Positions 9,590-19,314 of a stretch of DNA of 41,701 nucleotides are shown piece by piece (positions within the stretch are counted from its first letter, which is position 1; every line of letters starts with the position of its first letter). The stretch is from Paracoccus sp. PAMC 22219 (GTDB lineage: Bacteria; Pseudomonadota; Alphaproteobacteria; Rhodobacterales; Rhodobacteraceae): contig NZ_BBPH01000091.1 in NCBI RefSeq assembly GCF_000787695.1, positions 1 through 41,701 of the forward strand. Direction: 5' to 3'. The notes below the pieces were generated by a model. It searched no databases and had not been told where the DNA came from. It saw only the letters and a list, made by a program, of their open reading frames with translations. The translations under genes were made by a program, and so were the position numbers.

Positions 9590-10393
9590 ACAGGACCGGA
9601 CAGCTGATCTCTCATCCCCTGATCGGTGCGCGCCCTGTGCACCGGTCGGCGACCCTCACCGCAGAGCTGGTCAGCTTCTTCGCGGAGGGGCGCGATTTGG
9701 CCCCCACCCGCCATCGCCTGCCAAGCGATCAACACCAATGTCGCGCACAGCGGGATGAAGCCAATGACGCTAGAGTTGGGCGGCAAATCCCCACAGATCG
9801 TCTTTGCCTATGCCGACCCGGACTTTGCCGCAGACGCCATCGCCCGCTCGATCCTGCTCAACGCCACCCAAGCCTGCGTGGCGGACAGCGGGTTGATCGC
9901 CGACCGGCGCATCCTGGAAAACCTGGCGGCACAACCGGTTCCAGACCGCTGCGACCAAACGGAGAATGCGCAAACGCGCCTTTGCACCGCTCACCTCGGC
10001 CCGGCAACTGCGATGGATCACGGTGATCGTAGCCAGGGCCGTGGCCCACGGCGTCACCGTACTGGCCGGGTGCAGGGACGGCTATGGACCAGCCCGGTTA
10101 TTGCTCGGTGCCGACCCTCTTGCCCGATGTGGCGGCCGACTACCCCCACGAACGTGCGGCAGATCGTTGGCCCGGTGCTGACGCAGCAGGGCTTTGGCGA
10201 CGACGATCAGGCGCTGGCCCTGTCGGACCATCCGACCTACGGCGTATGCGCAAGCATCTTTACACGGGACCTGTCACGGGTCATGCGGGCGATGCGGCGG
10301 GTTCAGGCAGGCACGGTCTGGATCAATCGCTATGGCCGCTCGCGCCATCATATTCCGCCCATTGGCGGTTATCGCCAGTCCGGCACCAACTAA
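9590..10393 (+). pseudogene. Aldehyde dehydrogenase remnant, multiply frameshifted
   Basis: Scattered segments in different frames match an NAD(P)-dependent aldehyde dehydrogenase. From about 9750 one frame reads MTLELGGKSPQIVF (with the general-base glutamate) and LLNATQACVADSG (with the catalytic cysteine). From about 10190 comes the C-terminal part DDQALALSDHPTYG, SIFTRDLSRVMRAMRRVQAG and TVWINRYGRS, ending at TAA 10391-10393. Upstream, about 9590-9680, a weak GQLISHPLIG / TG piece fits the cofactor-binding region. The middle section and the N-terminal 150 or so residues are absent or unrecognisable. The 190 bases between this and the regulator remnant show nothing clear. Confidence 0.7.
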
Positions 10394-10467
10394 GGTCCTG
10401 ACCACGAAGCCTTACCGCGCCAACTGCCAGTCCACGAGCGTGCCGATCGACATCTGAGGAGCCTTCC

Positions 10468-11493
10468 ATGACCCACCGCATCGCCCTGATCCCCGGAGAC
10501 GGCATCGGCATTCCCGTGACCCAAGCCGCCATGAAGGTCGTCGAGGCCAGCGGCGCCAGCGTCGAGACGCAAAGTTTTCCCTGGTCCTGCGACCACTATC
10601 TGCAGCATGGCCGCATGATGCCCGAGGATGGCATCGAGACCCTGCGCGGCTTTGACGCGATCTTTCTGGGTGCGGTCGGCTGGCCGGCCCGCGTGCCCGA
10701 CAGCGTCTCGCTGCACGGTCTGCTGCTGCCGATCCGCAAGGCCTTCGTGCAATACGCCAACATCCGCCCGCACCGCCTGCTGGCAGGGGTCGAGGGGCCG
10801 TTGAAGACCCGCGACTTCGACATCCTGTGCATCCGTGAGAATACCGAGGGCGAATATTCCGGCGCCGGCGGCCGCGTCCACCAGGGCACCCCCGACGAGG
10901 TCGCGGTCGAGACCTCGATCTTCACCCGCGCGGGCGTGGAGCGCATCCTGCGCTTTGGCTTTGAACAGGCGCAGGCGCGTCGCGGCAAGCTGGCCTCGGT
11001 CACCAAATCCAATGCACAGCGCCACAGCATGGTGTTCTGGGACGAGGTCACGGACGAGCTGGCCGCCGAATACCCGGACGTGGCCGTTACCCGCTACCAC
11101 ATCGACGCGATGTGCGCGCGGATGGTCATGGCGCCGGAAAGCCTGGACGTGGTCGTCGCGTCGAACCTGTTCGGCGACATCCTGACGGACCTGGGCGCGG
11201 CGATCCAGGGGGGCCTGGGCTTTGCGGCCTCGGCCAACATCGACCCGACGCGCCGGAACCCCTCGATGTTCGAACCCGTCCACGGATCGGCCCCCGACAT
11301 CGCTGACAAGGGCATCGCGAACCCGATGGCAGCCTTCTGGTCGGCGGCGATGATGCTGGACCACCTGAGCCAGACCGACCCCGCCGCCCGCATCATGGCC
11401 GCCATCGAGGCCACGACCGCCCAAGGCATCGGCACCCATCCGGGACGCGACAGCACCGACACCATCACCGACGCCGTTCTGGCGCATCTGTAG
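10468..11493 (+). CDS. Tartrate dehydrogenase-like isocitrate/isopropylmalate dehydrogenase family enzyme
   Basis: NAD-dependent beta-decarboxylating dehydrogenase of the IDH/IMDH superfamily; nearest recognisable group is tartrate dehydrogenase/D-malate dehydrogenase (TtuC/DmlA type), which acts on tartrate or D-malate. It has 341 residues, slightly short of the usual 350-360. Visible marks are IALIPGDGIG at the N-terminus, the substrate loop IRENTEGEYSG, KSNAQRH with the catalytic lysine, DAMCARMV, the metal-binding aspartates in SNLFGDILTDLG, and the NAD loop HGSAPDIADKGIANP. A good ribosome site, GAGGAG, lies 6 bases before the ATG. It is the only intact gene in the decayed island, flanked by broken dehydrogenases, so it may still be expressed or simply not yet damaged. 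Substrate is uncertain. Confidence 0.88.
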   Translation: MTHRIALIPGDGIGIPVTQAAMKVVEASGASVETQSFPWSCDHYLQHGRMMPEDGIETLRGFDAIFLGAVGWPARVPDSVSLHGLLLPIRKAFVQYANIRPHRLLAGVEGPLKTRDFDILCIRENTEGEYSGAGGRVHQGTPDEVAVETSIFTRAGVERILRFGFEQAQARRGKLASVTKSNAQRHSMVFWDEVTDELAAEYPDVAVTRYHIDAMCARMVMAPESLDVVVASNLFGDILTDLGAAIQGGLGFAASANIDPTRRNPSMFEPVHGSAPDIADKGIANPMAAFWSAAMMLDHLSQTDPAARIMAAIEATTAQGIGTHPGRDSTDTITDAVLAHL

Positions 11494-11659
11494 CGACTGT
11501 CCACGACGATCCACGCCTCCATCACCCGCTTGGGTGACCCGGACCTGATGCGCCAGCAGGAGCTGATGGGGAGGCGTGGGGCGACGCCGCACCGATGCGA
11601 CGATCAACGTCACCGACCACGCCACCGGCGCGAGCGTGGGTACCGTCCCGGACATCTCG

Positions 11660-12175
11660 GCCACTCACACCCCGCGGCGATCGCTACAGCTGCTGCCGCA
11701 GTTGCCACATGGCATAGGCGCATGTCGGCCGAACGCGCCGATTTGCTGATGGCACAGCGCGACATGATGGTGGCCGTGATTATGACTTTTGAACAGGGCA
11801 AGCAGATTGCGGGATCGTGTGGAGAGACCGCCTGTGGCGCTAGATTCGCCTGCTGATTCACCAAGGAGGCTTTCCGCGTTGGAAAGCCAAGTCGTCGCCA
11901 CACCCGGCGCGGGCCGCCGCGCCTGCCATGAAGGACCGATTGGCGTCGCGGCCGTACGAAAGCTGTCCATCACCGGATCGACCCGCGTGAGGTCGATGCT
12001 GATGGACCAATGCGCGCCCACGGTCAAACACCTGTCACGGGGATCGGACGGCAACGCCCTCCGCGTTGGGCCGGCACGGCGGCGGGCGTGTCAGAGCGGC
12101 CAGATGATCAACTACGGCGCGCAGGAAAAGATTACCGTCGCTGTAGCGGATGCCTTTGCCAAGCGGGACCTGATA
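11660..12175 (+). pseudogene. Succinate-semialdehyde dehydrogenase-like remnant
   Basis: A second, different aldehyde dehydrogenase scrap. About 11690-11850 matches the N-terminal part (MSAERADLLMAQRDM, VIMTFEQGKQIAG, comparable to the TAEQGKPLAEARGEI block of the GabD family). After a deletion, 11950-12080 reads VRKLSITGSTRVRSMLMDQ and CAPTVKHLS, the TGS cofactor-site region, followed by a scrambled LELGGNAP equivalent and a faint stretch to about 12170. Both aldehyde dehydrogenase remnants contain their own TGS and LELGG regions, so they are two genes and not halves of one. The remnant stops where the first IS5-type transposase remnant begins. Confidence 0.55.
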
Positions 12176-12183
12176 GGTGTGAG

Positions 12184-12630
12184 GATGCGCTGCCTTTTCT
12201 GGCAGAACTTAACGCAGATGGGCCGACTTCAGTCGTTCCGCCCGGAGAGCCATAGGACGCCGCGCCTCGATGACAAACGCATGTTGATTGGCTTGGTCTT
12301 CATCAATTGCAACGGGCTGTGATGGTGTGACGTGCGTGCGGTCCGCGGGCCATCCAAGAAACTGTACACCCAATGGAAACCGTGGCGCGCGTGGGCGAAG
12401 TTCGCGGGGATGATCTAGGAGCTGGCCTTCCAACGTGACCACCAGAAGGCCGTGGCGATCGACGCGAAATCCTTCAAGGAACGGCGCAGCGTCCATCTTG
12501 CGGGCCCAAAGCGGGCTGACGACAGGCGCGACTGCCTCATGGGGCAAACGAAGGACGCGCTGCAAGCCAAGTTGCATGCGGTCATGGACGCCACCGGGCG
12601 TCGGCTGCGATCCTGCGAGCGTCAGAAATC
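12184..12630 (+). mobile_element. IS5-family (IS427-like) transposase remnant, 3'-truncated
   Basis: Degenerate transposase N-terminal and central part. From the ATG at 12184 it reads MRCLFWQNLTQMGRL, then HRTPRLDDKRM and FINCNGL, hits a stop, and continues with KKLYTQWKPWRAWAKFAGM, a second stop, then KAVAIDAKSFKERR (the IDATYLKAHR block with the first catalytic Asp) and KLHAVMDATGRRL. The rest is missing at about 12630, where the second, oppositely oriented remnant ends. Multiple stops show it is inactive. No terminal inverted repeats could be fixed by eye. Confidence 0.7.
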
Positions 12631-12639
12631 ATTCTTGCT

Positions 12640-13376
12640 TCATGGTTGGAACATGACTGTTGCGGCCAAAGCGATATCGGAGAGGCAGGTCTCCAAGGAT
12701 CCGCCGTAGCGCATGGCGACATCTCGCTACTCTCTTTGATTCTGTGGAGCATGGTCTCAATGCGATTTCGTTTTTCGTCGCAGCGCCTATCGGATTTCGC
12801 TATGCTCTTACGTGACCTCATCCCGCGGATGCAGCCTTCTGTCCCTTTGTCATGAAAGTTTTCCCAACCATCCAGCATTGAAAACCGATCGGGCTGCAGG
12901 AACCTGTCCGGAAACGCCGCCTTACTGGCGTGATCGCTGACCTGCCCTGCCGCCATGAAGAACCGGATGGGCCTGCCATTCGCATCGATGACGGCTGGAG
13001 TTTTGTGTGCATACACCTATCGTTTTACCGGCTTGGCAACCGTGCCCCCGGTTTTCGCACACATGGTACAAATTATGCATGCGCCCTCAGATACGTAGCA
13101 TCGATTATGATCGTCTTCGGATCCCTGCCATGGCGGCCAGGCCGACCATGATCCTCGCGAAGACCCGGTTATCACCTCGCCGTTTACAACGATCTTTTAG
13201 GTCTCGACCGGTCCAGCCTCTATTAGTGCATTGCACCACCGCATGCCATTGCCATTGATGAACACAGTTCCGCTCGATGTCGGCCGATCGTCGACGCGCC
13301 GGCGGCCAGGCCTCTCAAGAAAGCAGAGCCGAAGGCGCGCCAGCTGCGTTTCGGACGACCCGTCCGGAATGCTCAT
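12640..13376 (-). mobile_element. IS5-family (IS427-like) transposase remnant, near full length
   Basis: Read on the minus strand from ATG at 13376: QLARLRLCFLERPGRRRVDD, then VFINGNGMRWCNA, NRVFARIMVGLAAM, KTIIIDATYLRAHA (first catalytic Asp), AVIDANGRPIRFFMAAGQVSDH, CIRGMRSR, RRCDEKRNRIETMLHRIK (catalytic Glu region) and LAATVMFQP with a stop at 12640-12642. At least four frame changes and a stop after RAHA separate these blocks. The element meets the first remnant tail to tail. Base composition is visibly more A/T-rich than the surrounding genes, consistent with acquired DNA. Confidence 0.75.
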
Positions 13377-13438
13377 CGATCAGGGCGCCTCTCGGAACCT
13401 GACTGACGCGAGTGGCGTGAAATCAATCGGCGTGGAGC

Positions 13439-14710
13439 CTAGAAAAGCAATATGTCGTCGGCGACCGCTTCGGCCGTGACGCCCTGACCGTCGATGGTGA
13501 TCCTGTTCCCGTTCCCGAAGTAGATCACCACGCCGGTGGCGGTCTCCTGGATATTCTGGTTGTAGAACCGCGGCACGGATGGCGGAAGCATGGCGTCATC
13601 GATCAGCAGCCGGTCGGTTCCGACCTGATAGTCGACAATCCTGTCGGCACCGCTGCCTGCGTGGAACACGAAGGTGTCGACACCGGCACCACCGACCAGC
13701 ACGTCATTTCCCTGGCCGCCGTTCAGGGTGTCGTTCCCAGCCCCTCCCTGCAGCGTGTCGGCGCCCGCACCCCCCTGCAGGTGATCGTTGCCGTCGCCCC
13801 CCATCATGATGTCGTTGCCGGCACCGCCGACCAGGGTGTCCTGACCGGGACCACCGATCAACGTATCGTGGCCGTCTCCACCGAAAAGCAGGTCGTTCCC
13901 GACCTGCCCGTCCAGTCGGTCATTTCCCCAGCCTCCGTCCAGAACGTCGTTGCCCATTCCGCCCCACAGGACATCGAAGCCCGCGCCACCGATAAGCCTG
14001 TCATTGCCCGGACCGCCGTCAAGCGTGTCGTTCCCCGCACCGCCGTTCATCCAGTCATCGCCCCCCAGGCCGCGTGCGAGGTCATTGCCCGCGCCCAATC
14101 GGAAATCGTCGGACCGCGCGGTTCCCTGCACGGCGGCGCCATTGGGTGAGGATGTACGGACGGCGCCGTCAAAGATGTCCGCCTGCCAATCGCCACGGCT
14201 TTCGGCGATGGTGTTGACGGGCGGCACGGCGCCCCTTGCGAAAACGCCGGTATCCAGCACGGGTTGTCCGGTCGTCCGACCGAAGTTCTGCGTCGCCATC
14301 AGAACCGTGTGACCCTGGAAATTGCCGACCTCCAGCCCGATGCCGATGTATTGCATGTCGAGGTCGACGATGTTCCGATAATGGCCGGGACTGTTGAGGA
14401 GGTTCTGGTGCAGCTGCCTGATCTCGTCTGAAAGATCCGCCTGGCCACGGACCGAGACATATCCAAGGTTCTCGCGGGTGCCCCAACTTTCGCCATACAT
14501 GGGGAAGCCTGCACGGTCCATGCGCGCGGATGCGGACGAGCCCCCGGCACCGGTATGCGAGAACACGTCTGCGTCGAGCATCCATTGGCTATGGTCTTCA
14601 GCGGATTCGTTCAGCGGCTTTGCGATCCGGAGAGGCGCAAGGCCCAACGCCTCTCGCGTCCCGTTCACAAGTTGGACGAAATAGCGTTCGTAGGACGTGG
14701 CAAAACTCAT
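13439..14710 (-). CDS. CAP-domain RTX (hemolysin-type calcium-binding) secreted protein
   Basis: Predicted extracellular protein exported by a type I system. The 423-residue product has no Sec signal peptide. Residues about 8-165 form a CAP/SCP-like domain with the expected His/Glu positions H52 (FSHTG), E80 (TRENLGY) and H110 (NSPGHYRNI), ending with TQNFG. Residues about 206-350 hold about 15 glycine-aspartate nonapeptides (GAGNDTLDG type) that bind calcium and fold on export. The last 70 residues ([18 protein letters not shown] to the terminal DDILLF) form the usual RTX cap and uncleaved C-terminal secretion signal. The ATG at 14710 has AGGA 8 bases upstream. It is divergent from a second RTX gene. 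The function of the CAP domain here is unknown; no type I transporter genes are in the window. Confidence 0.9.
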   Translation of the reverse strand: MSFATSYERYFVQLVNGTREALGLAPLRIAKPLNESAEDHSQWMLDADVFSHTGAGGSSASARMDRAGFPMYGESWGTRENLGYVSVRGQADLSDEIRQLHQNLLNSPGHYRNIVDLDMQYIGIGLEVGNFQGHTVLMATQNFGRTTGQPVLDTGVFARGAVPPVNTIAESRGDWQADIFDGAVRTSSPNGAAVQGTARSDDFRLGAGNDLARGLGGDDWMNGGAGNDTLDGGPGNDRLIGGAGFDVLWGGMGNDVLDGGWGNDRLDGQVGNDLLFGGDGHDTLIGGPGQDTLVGGAGNDIMMGGDGNDHLQGGAGADTLQGGAGNDTLNGGQGNDVLVGGAGVDTFVFHAGSGADRIVDYQVGTDRLLIDDAMLPPSVPRFYNQNIQETATGVVIYFGNGNRITIDGQGVTAEAVADDILLF

Positions 14711-15636
14711 CGGTCGATCCTCGTTCGAATTGCGCAGGACTTGTCAAAGAGCTTAGCACAACTATCGTTTAGGTTGTATTTCACGTTCACGCCATGTTCC
14801 ATGGACTGCCTGCATGGTGGGGCAGCGCCAAGGTCAGGGCAACCGGGTGCGGGTGGATTCATCCCCGCAAGACCGACTTGCAGACAGAAGCAGCGGTCTT
14901 CTGCCGAAGCATCCCCAAGATCGCTGATCCCTCACAGAAGCCCGCCAACGGTGTGATCCGAAAGTCTCGGCCAAGCGCGACAGGCCCTGCCGTCTTTATG
15001 ACCCCGGAAAGCAAGCACGGGCTGTCAGAGAGGTCCGTTCAGAATGAGAATGGAATGAAAAGCGGGGCAATCTCCGAAAAGCCGTTGATGCCGGGCGTAT
15101 CTGTCTGCTGCAGCTTGTCCGACACCCCGGAGGACCGGCCCATCGCCTCGTCGCCAGTGATCCGGTCGCAGACCTTGAACGAGGGACGCGCGGCAAGATA
15201 GCCCGGCGCCGACATTCGCCTTAGGCATTTCGGAGTGAACATTCCGCCGCATATTTGGAATACATTCCAGAAATCTATCCGCTGAACTTAACAAAGAATG
15301 AACTAGCCTCTCATAAGCCGGTGATCCTTTTAACGAGGGTCGACACCAGAAATTATTAGAGCGCATTTGCGGATCACCTGACAAACAGGAGATAACAAAT
15401 CCGGCGCAAAGAAGCCCTCAAAGGGATGGGGCAGCAAGGCATCCGAACCGAGAATATCGCGCGCCTTTCTGTTCGGCGTTTCATTCAAAATGGCGGTACT
15501 TCGCCCAAATTAGGTTTGGCGATTTCAACAACGTCAAAACCTTTGCGCGCACGTCCGAGGGCACTTACGCTGCCCCATACAAATGACGCAATTCATTCTG
15601 CTGCAATTCCCACGCGACATTTCGCATGAGGCCCAC
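14711..15636. other. Intergenic region between divergent RTX genes
   Basis: About 0.93 kb without a gene I can support. The part next to the right-hand RTX gene (about 15240-15560) is richer in A/T than its surroundings and is the likely place for promoters of that gene. Short open frames exist on both strands, for example a 67-codon one on the minus strand at 15039-15242, but none has a recognisable product or convincing ribosome site. Confidence 0.5.
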
Positions 15637-17553
15637 ATGCCCAGCTTTATCCTTTCAGAAAATCGCCGCAGTATTCAGGAAGACCCCTACCTGTTTCAGC
15701 TCAACAACGGCACGATCCTGGGAACGTGGAGCGATCTGCATCCGGATCCCGGCGCTGACGGTTTCTTCGGCGTCTATGGCCGCGTCTGGGCGGCCGATCT
15801 GACCGGAGCAAGCCCGACGGACAGCCGGATCAACAATCTGACCAGCGGGGACCAATTGCACGCGTCCGGCACCGCGACCGCAAACGGCGGCTTTGCGGTG
15901 ATCTTTGACAGCGACGGGCCGTCGGCGATCAACGGTCGGGACGACGCCTATTCCGACGCCTATATCAAGTTCTTCAACGCCGATGGAACGCAGCGCGGGG
16001 CAGCGCGTCAATTGACGCCGAATTCGAACGACGATCATCGCACGGTGGACATCGTGTCGCTGGCCAATGGCCAGACCGTGACCCTGGTCGCCCGGTACGA
16101 AAGCGGGGGCAGCTATGATCTGCTGGCGTTCCGCCACGGGGCCGACGGCCAGCAGATCGGCGGCGCCCGCCAGATCGTGGCCGACGCTCGCGTCTTCATC
16201 AGCCCCCTGACCGGCCCCGGATACATAGAGCCGTCGATCGCCGCGGCTGCGGGCGGCAATTACGCGGTCAGTTGGCACCAGCGCACCGCGTTTGGTGGCG
16301 GCGAGGGATATGGGGTCTGGACGCAGGTCTATCGGCCCGACGGGTCCGCGGTCGCGCCCGCGCGGTTGATCGCGCCCAACCTTGGCGGCCGCGACACCCT
16401 GGACCAAAGCGACAGCCAGATCGCCGGACGCTCGGTCGGCGGATTTGCCTTGGCATGGCAGCGCGACGATGCCCCCGGCGCCCCGGAAACGAATGTGTAC
16501 CTGAGGATGCTGGATGGATCGGGCGCGGGGACGGGCCAGACGGTGCTGGTCAACTCCGACCGCCGCGCCGGTGAGCAGGACCTGCACGACGTCGTGGACT
16601 TGGGCGGCGGCCGGACATTGGTCACGTATATCAACCATATCCCCGACGCGATCGACGGCATCTTCGACGGGGGCGTGCTTCTGGGCCGCGTCTTCGGACC
16701 GCAGGGACAGGCGCTGACGGCATCGTTCCGGATCAGCGAGGGGGGTCCGTTCGAATCCATGGCTGGCGGCAATGCGATCATCAACCAGCACGGGCAGATC
16801 GTCGCGACCTTTCAGGCCGATCTCAGCTATGAATTCGACGATGACGTGATCATCGTCTCACGCGATCTGAAATTGCCCGATGTCTATGCCGGCGCCGGCA
16901 ACAACCGGGTCCAGGGCACCTTCGTCGACGACCGCCTGTTCGGGCAGGCAGGCAATGATCTGCTGCTGGGCGACCGTGGGGACGACCGGCTGGACGGCGG
17001 CGCGGGGAACGACACCCTCCGGGGCCAGGCGGGCGATGATGCGCTGTTCGGTGGCGACGGGAACGACGTTCTTTCCGGGGACAATGGGCGCGACATGCTG
17101 TTCGGTGGCCCGGGCCGCGATCTTCTGGACGGCGGCCTTGGCAACGACACGCTGGATGGCGGGCAAGGCGCGGATACGCTGCGCGGAGGCGCCGGCAACG
17201 ACCGCCTGATCGGCGGCGAGGGGGCGAACCAGCTGAATGGCGGTGCCGGGGCCGATGTCTTCGTGTTCCGCAACCATCTGGAGGCGGGGATCGGCGCAGA
17301 TCGCGACACGATCACCGACTTTCAGCGTGGCGTGGACCGGATCGATGTCAGCGGGATCGATGCCCGCATCGGCCTGCCCGGACAACAGGACCTGGCTTTC
17401 GGCGGTCGCACCGCGGCGGCCAACGCGCTCTGGTTCGCGCAGGAGGGTCAGAATGTGGTGATCCGGGGCGATGTGAACGGGGACGGCCAGGCGGACTTTG
17501 CGATTCTGGTGCGCAACATCGGTCAGCTGTCGGACAGCGATTTCATCCTCTAG
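15637..17553 (+). CDS. RTX calcium-binding secreted protein with serralysin-like C-terminus
   Basis: Predicted extracellular, type I-secreted protein of 638 residues. ATG at 15637 is preferred because GAGG lies about 7 bases upstream; the ATG at 15583 has no such site. Residues about 1-420 form a beta-rich region with repeated motifs of the form [32 protein letters not shown] and [10 protein letters not shown], resembling propeller-like blades found in alphaproteobacterial RTX proteins; no enzyme motif (such as a HExxH zinc site) is seen. Residues about 425-545 contain about 13 nonapeptides ([10 protein letters not shown] type). The end ([27 protein letters not shown]) is the M10 serralysin C-terminal type and carries the secretion signal. 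Role unknown; adhesion or matrix function is a guess. Confidence 0.9.
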   Translation: MPSFILSENRRSIQEDPYLFQLNNGTILGTWSDLHPDPGADGFFGVYGRVWAADLTGASPTDSRINNLTSGDQLHASGTATANGGFAVIFDSDGPSAINGRDDAYSDAYIKFFNADGTQRGAARQLTPNSNDDHRTVDIVSLANGQTVTLVARYESGGSYDLLAFRHGADGQQIGGARQIVADARVFISPLTGPGYIEPSIAAAAGGNYAVSWHQRTAFGGGEGYGVWTQVYRPDGSAVAPARLIAPNLGGRDTLDQSDSQIAGRSVGGFALAWQRDDAPGAPETNVYLRMLDGSGAGTGQTVLVNSDRRAGEQDLHDVVDLGGGRTLVTYINHIPDAIDGIFDGGVLLGRVFGPQGQALTASFRISEGGPFESMAGGNAIINQHGQIVATFQADLSYEFDDDVIIVSRDLKLPDVYAGAGNNRVQGTFVDDRLFGQAGNDLLLGDRGDDRLDGGAGNDTLRGQAGDDALFGGDGNDVLSGDNGRDMLFGGPGRDLLDGGLGNDTLDGGQGADTLRGGAGNDRLIGGEGANQLNGGAGADVFVFRNHLEAGIGADRDTITDFQRGVDRIDVSGIDARIGLPGQQDLAFGGRTAAANALWFAQEGQNVVIRGDVNGDGQADFAILVRNIGQLSDSDFIL

Positions 17554-17583
17554 GCCCCCGTGGCGCGAGGCGCAGGACGGCGC

Positions 17584-17949
17584 TCACCGGCAGGACGGGA
17601 CCGCCTGCGACCGACAGAACATCGCCGCCCCGGTTCGCCCGATGATGACGCCGATCGCAATTCCCGCGACGTTGGCCAGCCAGTCCCACAGGCTGCACTC
17701 CCGGCCGACATAGGGCTGGATGACCTCGATGACGCCACCGAACACCGCCAGGACGATGACCGTCACCGAGATCAGCCGGGGCGCCAGGAAGGACACCGGA
17801 ACGGAGAGGCCCGCGAACGCCACCGCATGATACAGCTTGTCGGCGTTGTGGACCGGCATCGGGACGGACACCGGGCTGAGCGCCAGCCCCGCGACGACGA
17901 CGCCCAGGACCAGTGTCAGAAGGATCGCCGCGCAGGCTTCTTTGGTCAT
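17584..17949 (-). CDS. VanZ-like family membrane protein
   Basis: Small 121-residue membrane protein with four predicted helices. The pattern is that of VanZ-like proteins: a first helix, NADKLYHAVAFAGLS (the DK..H..AF motif), a third helix ending in EVIQPYVGRECSLWDWLANVAG (the Q.....R..s..D...N..G motif) and a final helix. Family members are linked to teicoplanin resistance or envelope processes, but most chromosomal ones have no known role. GAGG lies 9 bases before the ATG at 17949. It is convergent with the RTX gene, leaving only about 30 bases between them, and is not in an obvious operon. Confidence 0.85.
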   Translation of the reverse strand: MTKEACAAILLTLVLGVVVAGLALSPVSVPMPVHNADKLYHAVAFAGLSVPVSFLAPRLISVTVIVLAVFGGVIEVIQPYVGRECSLWDWLANVAGIAIGVIIGRTGAAMFCRSQAVPSCR

Positions 17950-18132
17950 GATGTGCTGCCTCGATCAGAAGCGCATAGCACTAGCAACCCGCCGGGCGCA
18001 TGGCCAGCGCCGCGGCAACGGCGCAAATCACGCCTGAGTGTACCGACCAGATGCGGCAGGCACGCGAGTATGATGCGGGCGTCCGTGATTGCGATGCCGC
18101 ACTGTTCCGTGGACGGCCAAGAGCGCGCACAT

Positions 18133-19096
18133 TCATGAACGCGGCAGACAGGATCGTCGCAGGCGATCCTGCCGACGCTGCGGCGTCAGCATCCCGATTG
18201 CGCCCACCGACCGATGCCCCCGCCGCTGCATCCTCGCCCCGATCGTGAACAGATCTTGGTATTGCCGCCACAGTGTGGTCCGGCCACCCCGCAAGGTGCC
18301 GATGCCCGCCCAGATATGCAACATCTGTGCCCCGGCACCGTTCAGTTCAACGATGGGGAACCCTCGCCCCTCCTGCAGTTCGGCGATGTTGCGATAGCGC
18401 ATGTCGAGCCAGCCGAAGTGAAAAATCCGGGATCTCCTGCGAGATCCTGCCGATCACAGCCTTCAACGCAGGCGTCATTTGATCCAGAGCGTCGAGATCG
18501 ACCGCGCCCAACCAGGCGCCGTGTGCATTGGTCGGGCTGCGGAACTGGTCGCGCTCCGGAATGCTGTCCCATGCGCCAAGGTCGCACTGGCGATAAATCG
18601 CCGCGTTGGCGCGCAGGATGGGATCGCTGTCCACCATCTGTGCGACGCTGCGCATACCGTCGCCGATCAGATGCGGGGGATGCAGGAAGGTCATCGACAC
18701 GATCCGCGCCTTGGTCTGATCCGGGTGCCCGGCAGGCAGTCGTTCGTCGTGAAAGGTGGCATGAAGCGCCGTCCGAAAGGACCAAACAGGTGCAACTCCA
18801 ACGACTTGCTTTCGCCCTACAGCCCGCCCGCATCCAGCGCCGGATTGACCGCATCGGGCAGGGTTCAGGCTGCGGTGGCGGATCGCCAGCGCCGCCAATT
18901 TCAGCGCTGGAACAACATGGAACAGGCGCTCGGGGATGCGGCGTTCGGACGATGGATAAACCGGACCCGATGGGGCCGCAGCGGCGTCGTGGTGCGGGGG
19001 CTGGGTCGGCGGGAAAAGGTAGAATAGGTCCGTGTCGTACCAGACCGGTTTCCGGCGTGTGGTCTCCGCGCGGTGCAGCTCACGGTGCAGGATCAA
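18133..19096 (-). pseudogene. ATP-grasp-like protein remnant (frameshifted)
   Basis: Degenerate gene on the minus strand. Recognisable segments lie in different frames: WYDTDLFYLFPPTQ near the start, then AVNPALDAGGL followed by a stop and GESKSLELHLFGP (the NP..GGL.GESK block) around 18800, MPPFTT, then DPILRANAAIYRQCDLGAW, ISQEIPDF, and after a shift near 18420 MRYRNIAELQEGRGF, PIVELNGAGAQMLHIWAG and LFTIGARMQRRGHR. The last two blocks resemble the C-terminal part of D-Ala-D-Ala-ligase-like ATP-grasp proteins, where ELNG carries metal-ligand residues. At least two shifts and one stop are present. The family assignment comes from motif memory and should be searched. Confidence 0.5.
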
Positions 19097-19314
19097 GGGA
19101 CAATATGCAAACTCCGCAAAACTCTTAATGTACGCCCATTCCGGTTGACCAACCCCTTTCCGTCCGGCTTCTGGTGGGCGGGAGACTTCACCGGGTGCGG
19201 TGGCGGTCCGGGGCTGTCGGTGATAGCGGGCCTGCTCGACCGCCCGTCATTGCTCACCACCGCGGGATGATGAGGGGCCTCTCAAACCGCGATATGCCTG
19301 CATACGGATCCTGC

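Noticed and set aside
15039..15242. 67-codon minus-strand frame between the RTX genes
   Set aside because: No recognised product, only a poor ribosome site, and no conserved feature.
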